DNA of 64,000 bases from an uncultured Anaerolineae bacterium (GTDB lineage: Bacteria > Chloroflexota > Anaerolineae > Promineifilales > Promineifilaceae), in the NCBI GenBank assembly GCA_905479495.1, contig CAJQMR010000006.1:124001-188000 (forward strand), in the 5' to 3' direction. The notes below the pieces were generated by a model. It was not told the DNA's origin. It made no database searches and was given only the letters and a program-made list of their open reading frames with translations. Both the position numbers and the translations under genes were made by a program. Of this stretch, positions 16,900-23,927 are shown one piece after another; the stretch's first letter is position 1, and every line of letters begins with the position of its first letter.

Positions 16900-17454
16900 A
16901 TGATGGATGTAACGGCCGTACTCAACACACTTTTACATGGCAACCAGCTCAAACGAACAGCCCGCACCGGCTGGGCGCAGCGCGGCGTGCCCAATGCGGA
17001 AAACGTGGCGGCGCACAGCTTTGGCGTGGTTTTTGTGGCCCTGGTGTTGGCTCAAGTAGTCGAGGAAACCTTGGATTTGGGGCGGCTGCTGGCCATTGCC
17101 GCCCTGCATGATTTGCCAGAGGCGCTGACGACCGATATTCCTACGCCAGCCTGGCGCTATTTGCCGCCGGGCATTAAAACGGACGTAGAGCGCAAGGCTA
17201 TGCAAGAGATGCTGGACGAAACCGAGTTTGCCCCGGCCTTCATGGAGCTTTGGGAAGAACTGCACGCCGCCCAGACGCCGGAAGCCAAACTGGTACACGA
17301 CGCGGATAAGTTGGAGATGTTTTTACAGGCGATGGTGTATGAAAAGCAGACGGGGAATGAGCAATTAGAGGAGTTTTGGGAACGGCCGTATACCTTCCAC
17401 TATCCCCAGGTTCAGGCCATTTACGACGAACTCCGCTCACAACGCCCTCATTAA
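16900..17454 (+). CDS. HD-domain 5'-nucleotidase/phosphohydrolase, YfbR/HDDC2-like
   Basis: A 184-residue HD hydrolase. Motifs: GWAQRGVPNAENVAAHSFGV (first His), AALHDLPEALTTDIPTP (HD), then KLVHDADKLEMFLQA (final Asp). This order and the AEHS/AHS, HD.PE and DADKLE signatures fit the YfbR/HDDC2 group, whose E. coli member dephosphorylates deoxynucleoside monophosphates. The start at 16900 (or the next ATG at 16903) follows AAGGAGAAG. The longer frame beginning at 16825 only translates the repeat. The next gene is 50 bp downstream. Confidence 0.85.
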   Translation: MMDVTAVLNTLLHGNQLKRTARTGWAQRGVPNAENVAAHSFGVVFVALVLAQVVEETLDLGRLLAIAALHDLPEALTTDIPTPAWRYLPPGIKTDVERKAMQEMLDETEFAPAFMELWEELHAAQTPEAKLVHDADKLEMFLQAMVYEKQTGNEQLEEFWERPYTFHYPQVQAIYDELRSQRPH

Positions 17455-17467
17455 CGGGGCTGTTACC

Positions 17468-17496
17468 TTGTCACCTTGTCACCCCCTCACTATACT
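17468..17496 (+). promoter_or_regulatory. Promoter TTGTCA-N17-TATACT for the DUF192 gene
   Basis: TTGTCA (17468-17473) and TATACT (17491-17496) are 17 bp apart. The predicted transcript start is at about 17503, only 2 bp before the ATG at 17505, so the mRNA would be almost leaderless. There is no ribosome site. Confidence 0.55.
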
Positions 17497-17504
17497 TCCT
17501 GCCG

Positions 17505-17876
17505 ATGAGTACAAGACAAATTGTTCACGTGGAAAGCGGCGAGATTCTCATCCCGCAGGCCAAATGGTGTAACAGCTTCGGCACCAAGCTGCGTGGTTTT
17601 ACTTTCCGGCGCGAGTTGGGGCCTGAGGATGGGCTGGTGCTGGTAGAAGCCAGAGACAACCGGGTGAATACCGCCATCCACATGCTGTTTGTCTTTTTTG
17701 ATCTGGGCGTGATTTGGGTGAATGATGCCGGGGAAGTGGTGGGTACCGTGGTGGCCCAACCGTGGCGGCTTTCTTACGTGCCGCCTGCGCCGGCCCGCTA
17801 TGTTATCGAAGGCCAGCCGGACCTGGTGAACCGGGTGCAAGTGGGCGACCATATTCAATTTTTAGCAAATCAGTAG
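17505..17876 (+). CDS. DUF192 family protein
   Basis: A 123-residue protein of the DUF192 family, a small beta-rich domain of unknown biochemical role, often exported but here without a signal peptide. Visible family features are the W...F..KLRG.TFR segment, then L, then the NTAIHMLFVFFDLGVIWVN core and a closing GD.I.F. It lies between an HD nucleotidase and a LysM-M23 protein. Its stop codon overlaps a perfect 22-bp palindrome. Domain call is firm. Function is unknown. Confidence 0.8.
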   Translation: MSTRQIVHVESGEILIPQAKWCNSFGTKLRGFTFRRELGPEDGLVLVEARDNRVNTAIHMLFVFFDLGVIWVNDAGEVVGTVVAQPWRLSYVPPAPARYVIEGQPDLVNRVQVGDHIQFLANQ

Positions 17877-17897
17877 GTCAATTTTTAAAAATTGACC
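17876..17897. promoter_or_regulatory. Perfect 22-bp AT-rich palindrome
   Basis: Two arms GGTCAATTTTT are exact inverted copies with no spacer. It starts at the last base of the DUF192 stop codon and ends 11 bp before the ATG of the LysM-M23 gene, which has no ribosome site. It could be an operator or a small hairpin. Confidence 0.5.
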
Positions 17898-17908
17898 AAC
17901 AGTTTTTT

Positions 17909-19309
17909 ATGAAACGTATCGGACTTCTTTTTCTTCTACTTTTGCTTCTGCCTTTAACTGTTCAGGCCCAAACGGCCGATCCCACACCAACCCCCAATCC
18001 AGACGCCAGCAGCGACCCCATTCCCCGCGTGCACACCGTGGCCGAAGGGGAAACCCTCACCTACATCGCCAGCCTGTACGAAATCACCATTGAAGAACTG
18101 CTGACGCTGAACGGCCTGGCCAACGCCGATAACCTATTTGTGGGGCAAACGCTCATCGTGCCGGGTGGCGAGGGGGAAGCGGTGGCCACAGTTTATACTG
18201 TAGGCGGTGGCGATACGTTGGCCCAGATTGCGGCCGTTTTTAACACCACCCCCACGGCCGTTTTGCAAGCCAACCGGATGATCAATCCAGCCCAGGCCCC
18301 GGCTGCTGGGCAAACGATCACCGTGGTCAGCCGCACCGGGTCGGCGCTGCCCCAGGCGGTGACGGGCACGCCGCACGTCGTGGTTCCCGGCGAAACAGTG
18401 ACCACCATTGCCGCTCAGTACAACATTTCGCCCGCTGCTTTAGCCGCTGCCAACGACCTGCCATATCCGGCTTACCTGTTTACCGGACAGCGCCTGCGCA
18501 TTCCCAGCGAGGCATCGTACCAATATTTAAGTGGCGAGTGGCAGCAGGTGGTGATACGGCCGTTTCCCATCATCCCTGGCAATACCGTTTCTATTTACGT
18601 GGAGAATATGCTGGAAGGACGGCCGTCTGGCACATTTGGCGATCAATCCTTGCAATTCTTCCCGCAGGAGGATGGCTTTGCTGCCCTGGTCGGCATTGAT
18701 GCGTTTGCCGAGCCAGGGTTGTTTACCCTGCGCTTGGCAGGCTCGGGCAGCCAGCCGTGGCGGCCATTTAGGCAGCAGGTGCAGGTCAACCCGGGCGATT
18801 ACACCTTGCAGCAAATCCCGGTGGAGGATGATCCAGACCTGCGCCAGCAGGAAGATGAGATGCTAGCCCCCATCTACCTCACCAATACGGAAACGCGCCA
18901 ATGGGAAGGGTTGTTTACCTCGCCCGTCACCACCACGGTTATCACGGCGCGGTACGGCGATTCACGCTCTTACAATGGCGCGCCGGTCTATGTTTACCAT
19001 TCAGGCGTTGATTTTGCCGGGACAATTGGCACGCCTATTTTGGCTCCGGCCAAGGGCACCGTTGTTTTCAATGAACTGCTGGAACTGCGCGGCAATACCG
19101 TCATTTTGGATCATGGCCAGGGGGTGTTTTCGGCCTACTTCCATTTATCCGAGACATTTGTGGCGGTGGGGGATCAGGTCGTAGCTGGCCAGTCCATTGC
19201 CGCTGGCGGCTCTACGGGCCTTTCTACTGGCCCACATCTTCATTGGGATTTGCGTATTCACGGTGTGCCTGTTAACGGGTTGCAATGGCTGGAGACGCCC
19301 TTTCCGTAA
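17909..19309 (+). CDS. Secreted LysM x3 / M23 peptidoglycan endopeptidase
   Basis: A 466-residue exported cell-wall hydrolase. The signal peptide is about residues 1-20 (ends VQA-QT), followed by a Pro/Thr linker. Three LysM units bind glycan at about 41-86, 93-138 and 148-193 (HTVAEGETL, YTVGGGDTL, HVVVPGETV). A middle domain of about 145 residues is of unknown type. The C-terminal M23 domain keeps the zinc ligands and catalytic His: HSGVDF near 363 and HLHW near 442-445. It should therefore be an active LytM-type enzyme. The ATG at 17909 starts the signal peptide. Longer frames would read through the DUF192 gene. Confidence 0.92.
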   Translation: MKRIGLLFLLLLLLPLTVQAQTADPTPTPNPDASSDPIPRVHTVAEGETLTYIASLYEITIEELLTLNGLANADNLFVGQTLIVPGGEGEAVATVYTVGGGDTLAQIAAVFNTTPTAVLQANRMINPAQAPAAGQTITVVSRTGSALPQAVTGTPHVVVPGETVTTIAAQYNISPAALAAANDLPYPAYLFTGQRLRIPSEASYQYLSGEWQQVVIRPFPIIPGNTVSIYVENMLEGRPSGTFGDQSLQFFPQEDGFAALVGIDAFAEPGLFTLRLAGSGSQPWRPFRQQVQVNPGDYTLQQIPVEDDPDLRQQEDEMLAPIYLTNTETRQWEGLFTSPVTTTVITARYGDSRSYNGAPVYVYHSGVDFAGTIGTPILAPAKGTVVFNELLELRGNTVILDHGQGVFSAYFHLSETFVAVGDQVVAGQSIAAGGSTGLSTGPHLHWDLRIHGVPVNGLQWLETPFP

Positions 19310-19349
19310 ATTGCCCTATTCGTCGGTCTGCTTAAATAAATAGCTATTT

Positions 19350-19435
19350 TTACCGCAAACACGCAGAGAACGCAGAGGTTTTTCTCTCTGATTCTTAAAG
19401 CGCTACACGCTTTGCGTCTTTGCGGTTCGTTTTTT
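19350..19435. repeat. CGCAGAG-type intergenic palindrome
   Basis: ACCGCAAACACGCAGAGAAC with a following GCAGAGG forms one side. TTTGCGTCTTTGCGGTT forms the other. A small AAAGCG/CGCTTT stem lies at the centre. Confidence 0.55.
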
Positions 19436-19457
19436 CAACCCCCCATTCGTAATTGCT

Positions 19458-19486
19458 TTGGCGCACGAGTGGCAGATTGGTATAAT
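19458..19486 (+). promoter_or_regulatory. Promoter TTGGCG-N17-TATAAT
   Basis: TTGGCG (19458-19463) and TATAAT (19481-19486) are 17 bp apart, about 100 bp before the GTG start at 19589. The likely transcript covers the pair of genes at 19589 and 21208. Confidence 0.5.
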
Positions 19487-19588
19487 CTTAAGCTGTGCTG
19501 CAACTCGATTTTACCTAAATAATAGCGTTAACAGTGTATGAGTTGAGCACTCAAATACCTGATTTTCCCTGTTGACGAGGAGAACGTT

Positions 19589-21172
19589 GTGATTCAGCCC
19601 CGAACCCAGAATGAAGCTTATTGGGGACCGGATTTTGCCCTAACCAAGACCGACATTGAACAAATCTACAACCATTTTCTAGAGGTTGAACGGCCGCAAA
19701 CGGCGGACGAAATTACGCGCATGATCATGGCTTACCGGGTGGCAGAAGAAGCCAACACGGTAAAGAAAAAACTGTCTGGCCGTACCATTTACCAACCACA
19801 AAACAGCTATGAGGTTGGTGCCCGACTTGTATTTCCTGCCCTGCAATTTGCTCACGGCGATGTAACGGCCGTTCGTGATGGTTTCAATCCACACGATGGT
19901 CAGTTTAAAGTGATTAGCGTTGAAATTGAGGATGTAGCCCGTGAATTTGCGGCTGCCCTCCAATCTGAGCACGTGTTGAATGCCAATAATGGCAATGCGC
20001 TGGATGAACTGGTGCAGGTGGATGTGGATGAGTTAATTGCGCTGTATGGTGACTGGGTGAAAACGGCCGTTACCCAGGAGCTCAATGACCGTGCCGAATT
20101 TGTTAAACTCGGCGATGTTTGGTTTGTGAAGCAGCTAATGGCCGAGGTAAATGCCGGACATTTACACCTGGCCGAAGCCGTGTTGGAAATTAATGAAGGC
20201 GGTCCCCTGCCTACCGAAGAGATTGTGCCCCACCTGGATATGGATCCGGCATTGGATAAATCAGTACAGCATTTTTCCCTGAATTATCATTTATTAAACG
20301 ATGACCGGTTTGACGAAGTCGCCCCCAGAGGTGAGGTGGCCTGGTTTTTGCGCCGCCTGGAGCCAGATGAGGTGCAGACCACACCTGAGCGATTGGCCTA
20401 CCAGCCCATCCCCCATGACCGAGCATTGTTAAGCCCGCAACTGCTGCTGTTGGAACGCGAACTGGACGATGAATGGTCCGATTTAGAAGAGCCGCCGTCC
20501 CCGCAGCCCGTGGTCTTTACCCTGATGTTTCCCCATCGTTATGCCGGGGTGATTCCGCTGAGTTCGCGGATACGGCCGTTATTCCCCGACAGCCACTCTC
20601 CCCGTCAGCGCGTTCGCTTCATCGACGACCAAACTGGAGAAGAAGTCATTGGCTGGGTGGTTCAAGAGCATCGTTATATTTATGGTTTGGGTGATTGGTA
20701 CGAGAAAAACGGCATCCCGATTGGGGGCTTTGTGCACATCCAGCCTGGCCCAGAACCCGGCGTGCTTAGTTTAGGTTTTGACCGGCGTCGGCCGCAGCGG
20801 GAATGGGTACGATTGGCAACGGCCGTTGATAACCGCATCCATTTCGAACTTCAGCGCCGTTCCGTTGGCTGTGGCTTTGATGATCTGATGATTGTGGGTA
20901 CGGATGTGGTCGCCGCCATTGATGCCCTGTGGCGACGCGCCGACAACCAGCAGCGCACCGTTTCTTCTTTGCTGGCCGAAATCTTCCCCAAATTGTCTGA
21001 GCTAACGCCGCAAAGCGCCGTTCATGCCAAGACGCTCTATAGCGCCATCAACATGCTGCGCCGTATGCCGCCTGGCCCGCTGTTTGCCGAACTGGTGCGC
21101 CATCAAGCCTTCCTGCCCGTTGGCGATCATTACTGGCAGTTTGACAACAATCGCTGGCAAGAAGGGGCCTAA
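19589..21172 (+). CDS. Unknown protein, 527 aa, with probable winged-helix segments
   Basis: I do not recognise a named family. The GTG start at 19589 follows GAGGAG. The protein is soluble. An N-terminal part has helix-rich words TKTDIEQIYNHFLEVERPQT, then a beta part (GARLVFPALQFAHGDVTAVR). Residues 190-270 (EINEGGPLPTEEIVPHLDMD, then FSLNYHLLNDDRFDEV) look like a winged-helix unit of the HARE-HTH/RpoE-delta kind. The second half is beta-rich. It is followed 35 bp later by another HTH-like gene, and both carry DNA-binding-like helices. A role in transcription or DNA handling is inference only. Confidence 0.7.
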   Translation: MIQPRTQNEAYWGPDFALTKTDIEQIYNHFLEVERPQTADEITRMIMAYRVAEEANTVKKKLSGRTIYQPQNSYEVGARLVFPALQFAHGDVTAVRDGFNPHDGQFKVISVEIEDVAREFAAALQSEHVLNANNGNALDELVQVDVDELIALYGDWVKTAVTQELNDRAEFVKLGDVWFVKQLMAEVNAGHLHLAEAVLEINEGGPLPTEEIVPHLDMDPALDKSVQHFSLNYHLLNDDRFDEVAPRGEVAWFLRRLEPDEVQTTPERLAYQPIPHDRALLSPQLLLLERELDDEWSDLEEPPSPQPVVFTLMFPHRYAGVIPLSSRIRPLFPDSHSPRQRVRFIDDQTGEEVIGWVVQEHRYIYGLGDWYEKNGIPIGGFVHIQPGPEPGVLSLGFDRRRPQREWVRLATAVDNRIHFELQRRSVGCGFDDLMIVGTDVVAAIDALWRRADNQQRTVSSLLAEIFPKLSELTPQSAVHAKTLYSAINMLRRMPPGPLFAELVRHQAFLPVGDHYWQFDNNRWQEGA

Positions 21173-21207
21173 AAAGATAGGGGCCTGATTTATAATGGAG
21201 AATTACC

Positions 21208-21654
21208 TTGGCTAAAAGTCCACGACCACAACTAAAACCGTCGATGCTCAAAAAAGTAACGGCGGATACACGTTTTTATATCGACTACGACTGGTGGGAT
21301 AAATCTGATCTTGACCTGAAAACATATCTGCTAACTCGTCTGGACATTGGTGAAGATATTAATCTGGAATTGGAAACAGATGAAGTTGATCTCATTGATG
21401 CTGAAACGGGTGAGGTTACTCGTGTAGATGGTTTTCAATACGTGGTTCAGGCGTATTTCAGCCAGCTGCCCGATGATTTTGTCACACGCACTTCGCTGGT
21501 GGATGCGGTTTTCTGTGTGCTGCTGGCCAACGCCAACAAGCCCATGACTGCCGCTGAAATTGCCCAAAGGGTAAAACGTTCCTCCAGCACGATTCTTAAA
21601 ACAATGGGTGGCCCCAAAATATACCAGGGTGTTCGGCCCATTTTGGATGATTGA
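21208..21654 (+). CDS. Unknown protein with C-terminal helix-turn-helix, 148 aa
   Basis: The TTG start at 21208 follows GGAG. The N-terminal half is acidic (IDYDWWDKSDLDLKTYLLTR). The C-terminal part, with PMTAAEIAQRVKRSSSTILK, has the spacing of a winged or plain helix-turn-helix. A GGPKIYQGVRPI tail follows. It lies 35 bp after the 527-aa gene and is closed by a terminator at 21675, so the two form an operon. I know no characterised relative. Possibly a pair of DNA-binding partners. Confidence 0.7.
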   Translation: MAKSPRPQLKPSMLKKVTADTRFYIDYDWWDKSDLDLKTYLLTRLDIGEDINLELETDEVDLIDAETGEVTRVDGFQYVVQAYFSQLPDDFVTRTSLVDAVFCVLLANANKPMTAAEIAQRVKRSSSTILKTMGGPKIYQGVRPILDD

Positions 21655-21674
21655 TAGCGGGATGATTATTTGAC

Positions 21675-21713
21675 AACCGTCGAGTTTGGCAGGCCAGGCT
21701 CGGCGGTTTTTTG
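21675..21713 (+). terminator. Intrinsic terminator
   Basis: AACCGTCGAG (21675-21684) pairs with CTCGGCGGTT (21699-21708) with one G-T pair, followed by TTTT. It ends the 19589-21654 operon. Confidence 0.75.
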
Positions 21714-21726
21714 TTTAAGATGTGTT

Positions 21727-21780
21727 GCTGTAGCCGCGCTTTCCTAGCGCGCAAAAGCGAGGATTGCAATCCTCGGCTAC
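21727..21780. repeat. Intergenic palindromic element (GTAGCCG ... CGGCTAC)
   Basis: TGTAGCCG and CGGCTACA bracket two smaller palindromes, CGCTTTCCTAGCGCG and AGGATTGCAATCCT. It lies between the terminator and the ribosome site of the next gene. Confidence 0.55.
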
Positions 21781-21803
21781 AAAGAATTTTGTTGGAGCGT
21801 TTT

Positions 21804-22508
21804 GTGAAGGTAGAAGTAAAGCTATACGGTATTTTGCGGACCAGTCGTCCGTCAGAAGCGAGTGGGGCACCGCACCATCCATTTGACATAAAGCTTGAGG
21901 CGGGCGCAACGGCCGTTCATCTCATACATCAGTTGGGTATAGAAGATGGGTTGGTAACGGCCGTTGCCATCAACAACAAAACGGCCGAACTGGACACCAT
22001 TTTGCACGATGGTGATCAGGTCAGCCTTTTTCCTCCCTCGGCTGGGGGCAGCCAGCCGCTGCGTGTTTTCATTGCCGGGGTAATGCAGGCCAATCGGCAT
22101 GATCCCTCAATGGAAAGCCAGGATTATCGGCTGCTGCTCAGCGAGGCGCTGCGCCGCCATATTCCCAACGTGCAGCTTATTGACCCGTGGGCTGAAAACC
22201 CCAACAGTCTGGAATACACAGAGGAGCAAGCCCGCCACACCTTTGTCACGATGACCAACATGGCCAGCGAAGCCGACTTGCTCATTGCTTACCTGCCGCT
22301 GCCCAGCATGGGCACAGCGATGGAAATGTGGCAGGCGTATCAGGCAAACACCTACATCATTGCCGTCACGCCGTTTGTGCATCATTGGGCTATCCGCTTT
22401 ACGGCCAATGAGATTTTGCCGGATTTAGAGAGCTTGATTGGCTGGCTGGAAAACGGCCGTTTTCAACAAGAAATCGTCCCGGCTGCCCTCGCCCGCAGAC
22501 AAAGTTGA
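21804..22508 (+). CDS. MoaD/ThiS-like beta-grasp domain fused to nucleoside deoxyribosyltransferase-like domain
   Basis: A 234-residue two-domain protein. Residues 1-85 are a ubiquitin-like sulfur-carrier fold: VKVEVKLYG..., VHLIHQLGIEDGLVTAVAIN, DTILHDGDQVSLFPPSAGG. The Gly-Gly comes exactly where MoaD normally ends. Here a second domain follows at once. Residues 90-220 resemble nucleoside 2-deoxyribosyltransferases or related Rossmann-like NMP hydrolases: LRVFIAGVM at the start, an ADLLIAYLP strand and SMGTAMEM, which holds the probable catalytic Glu. The GTG at 21804 has GGAG upstream. The tRNA-Arg gene follows. Joint function is unknown. A buried or cleavable Gly-Gly is the open question. 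Confidence 0.75.
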   Translation: MKVEVKLYGILRTSRPSEASGAPHHPFDIKLEAGATAVHLIHQLGIEDGLVTAVAINNKTAELDTILHDGDQVSLFPPSAGGSQPLRVFIAGVMQANRHDPSMESQDYRLLLSEALRRHIPNVQLIDPWAENPNSLEYTEEQARHTFVTMTNMASEADLLIAYLPLPSMGTAMEMWQAYQANTYIIAVTPFVHHWAIRFTANEILPDLESLIGWLENGRFQQEIVPAALARRQS

Positions 22509-22546
22509 CGCCCGTTGCCTTGGGGTTTAGAATTGCCGACCATGCT

Positions 22547-22648
22547 GCTGTTCCGTTAAGCGGACATTGACAAGTAGATGCCCAATGCGGAACAGCTAAA
22601 CTGAAGCAAATACCCATCGGTTCATCCCGATTAAGAAATTAGCTTCAG
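22547..22648. other. Two consecutive hairpins upstream of tRNA-Arg
   Basis: GCTGTTCCG (22547-22555) pairs with CGGAACAGC (22588-22596). CTGAAGC (22601-22607) pairs with GCTTCAG (22642-22648) around ATCGG/CCGAT. The hairpins end 5 bp before the tRNA. They could be a terminator or attenuator for the preceding gene, or a processing signal. Confidence 0.45.
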
Positions 22649-22653
22649 TCCCT

Positions 22654-22726
22654 GCCCCAGTAGCTCAACGGATAGAGCAACAGACTTCTAATCTGTAGGT
22701 TGGGGGTTCGATTCCCTCCTGGGGTA
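22654..22726 (+). tRNA. tRNA-Arg (anticodon TCT)
   Basis: The acceptor GCCCCAG pairs with CTGGGGT (one G-T), and the discriminator is A at 22726. The D arm is AGCTC/GAGC. The anticodon arm is ACAGA/TCTGT with loop CTTCTAA, anticodon TCT at 22687-22689, reading AGA. The T arm is GGGGG/TCCCT around GTTCGATTC. CCA is not encoded. Confidence 0.97.
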
Positions 22727-22754
22727 CCTCATTTTTCTCCAGCATGAAGTTAGA

Positions 22755-22825
22755 AAGTAGGCGAGTTTGTGAGTACGCGAGTAGGCAAGTTTTACTGGCA
22801 CGCTCGTCTACTCGCCCACTGGCAG
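22755..22825. repeat. Word-palindrome intergenic repeat (GCGAGTA type)
   Basis: Degenerate copies of GTAGGCGAGT and GAGTACGCGAGTAGGCAAG face CGCTCGTCTACTCGCCCACT. It lies directly before the SDR gene. Confidence 0.5.
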
Positions 22826-22832
22826 ATTCTGT

Positions 22833-23834
22833 ATGATTTTAGTTACTGGCGCTACCGGCTTTTTGGGCCATCATCTTGTTCCGCATTTGGTTCAGTCAGG
22901 TTACACGCTGCGTGCCGTTGTGCGCCCCAACAGCCACACGCAATTCCTGCAAAAGCTGGGCGTTGAGCTGGCCTATGCTGAAGACATCACCGATGTGGGG
23001 GCCATTGAACAGGCCTGTGCGGGCTGCGACCAGATCATTCATGCTGCCGGGCTGTTTCGCTTTTGGGGGGAGATGGATGAATTTTGGCAGACAAACGTTG
23101 AGGGCACAACGGCCGTTCTCCAAGCCTGTAAGGCAGCAGCCAGCAAGCATCCCATCAAACGCTTTATCCACATCTCTACTATCGCCGTCGTCGGCAAACC
23201 GCCTACCAACCGCCCCATCGACGAAACCACGCGCTGCAATCCGCTGGAGCCATACCAGCAAAGCAAGCTAGAAGCGGAAAAACGGGTCCTGGCCGCCCAC
23301 GCGCAAGATGGCTTGCCCGCCATTGTGCTGCGCCCTGGGGCGTATTATGGGCCGTGGGGCCATTATGCGTTCAACCGCCTCTTTTTTGAAGAGCCGCTTA
23401 AAGGCTGGCGCATCAAGGTGGATAACGGCCGTCACATCACCTTCCCCGTGTTTGTGCCCGATGTGGTGCAGGGGGTGAAACTGGCGCTACAGAACGGCCG
23501 TTTCGGTGAAATCTACAACATCTGCGGCCAATCCCTGGACCACAACAGCGTCAATGCCATCGTCAATGAATTGGCCGGGATTAGCCACTGGCGGCTCAAC
23601 TTCCCCACCTGGATGGTACTGCTGCTGGCCCGCGCCTGGACCGCGCTCTCAAAATATACCGGGCGCGAACCGTTTTACCCCATCAACATGGCCCCCTACG
23701 TTTTTCAGGATTGGCATGTTTCTTACCAAAAAGCGGCCGTTGAGCTGGGTTTCCAGCCCATCCCGTTTGCGGAAGGTGCCCAACAAACGTTAGAATGGTA
23801 CTGGCAGCAAGGATTGTTGAAACGGCCGTCTTAA
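22833..23834 (+). CDS. NAD(P)-dependent epimerase/reductase, extended SDR
   Basis: A 333-residue extended short-chain dehydrogenase/reductase. The cofactor motif TGATGFLG (GxxGxxG type) is at residues 6-13, the DITD segment follows, and the catalytic pair is YQQSK near residue 142. The C-terminal half (VFVPDVVQGVKLAL..., EIYNICGQ) fits the dihydroflavonol reductase/3-beta-hydroxysteroid dehydrogenase-like branch. The substrate cannot be set. There is no clear ribosome site before the ATG. An alternative upstream start would read repeat DNA. The next gene, for NAD(P)HX repair, starts 94 bp later after another repeat. Confidence 0.87.
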   Translation: MILVTGATGFLGHHLVPHLVQSGYTLRAVVRPNSHTQFLQKLGVELAYAEDITDVGAIEQACAGCDQIIHAAGLFRFWGEMDEFWQTNVEGTTAVLQACKAAASKHPIKRFIHISTIAVVGKPPTNRPIDETTRCNPLEPYQQSKLEAEKRVLAAHAQDGLPAIVLRPGAYYGPWGHYAFNRLFFEEPLKGWRIKVDNGRHITFPVFVPDVVQGVKLALQNGRFGEIYNICGQSLDHNSVNAIVNELAGISHWRLNFPTWMVLLLARAWTALSKYTGREPFYPINMAPYVFQDWHVSYQKAAVELGFQPIPFAEGAQQTLEWYWQQGLLKRPS

Positions 23835-23836
23835 AA

Positions 23837-23915
23837 ATCAAAAATTGCGCAGATTAACAGATTTTTGCATTTCCTCTGTGAAACTCTGTGTGGCCTCTGC
23901 GCCCCTCTGTGTTCC
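23837..23915. repeat. CGCAGATT/CTCTGTG intergenic repeat
   Basis: GCGCAGATTAACAGATT is followed by CTCTGTGAAACTCTGTGTGG and CCTCTGCGCCCCTCTGTG. It joins the words of both CGCAGATT and CGCAGAG subtypes. Confidence 0.5.
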
Positions 23916-23927
23916 GCTTATCAAACT

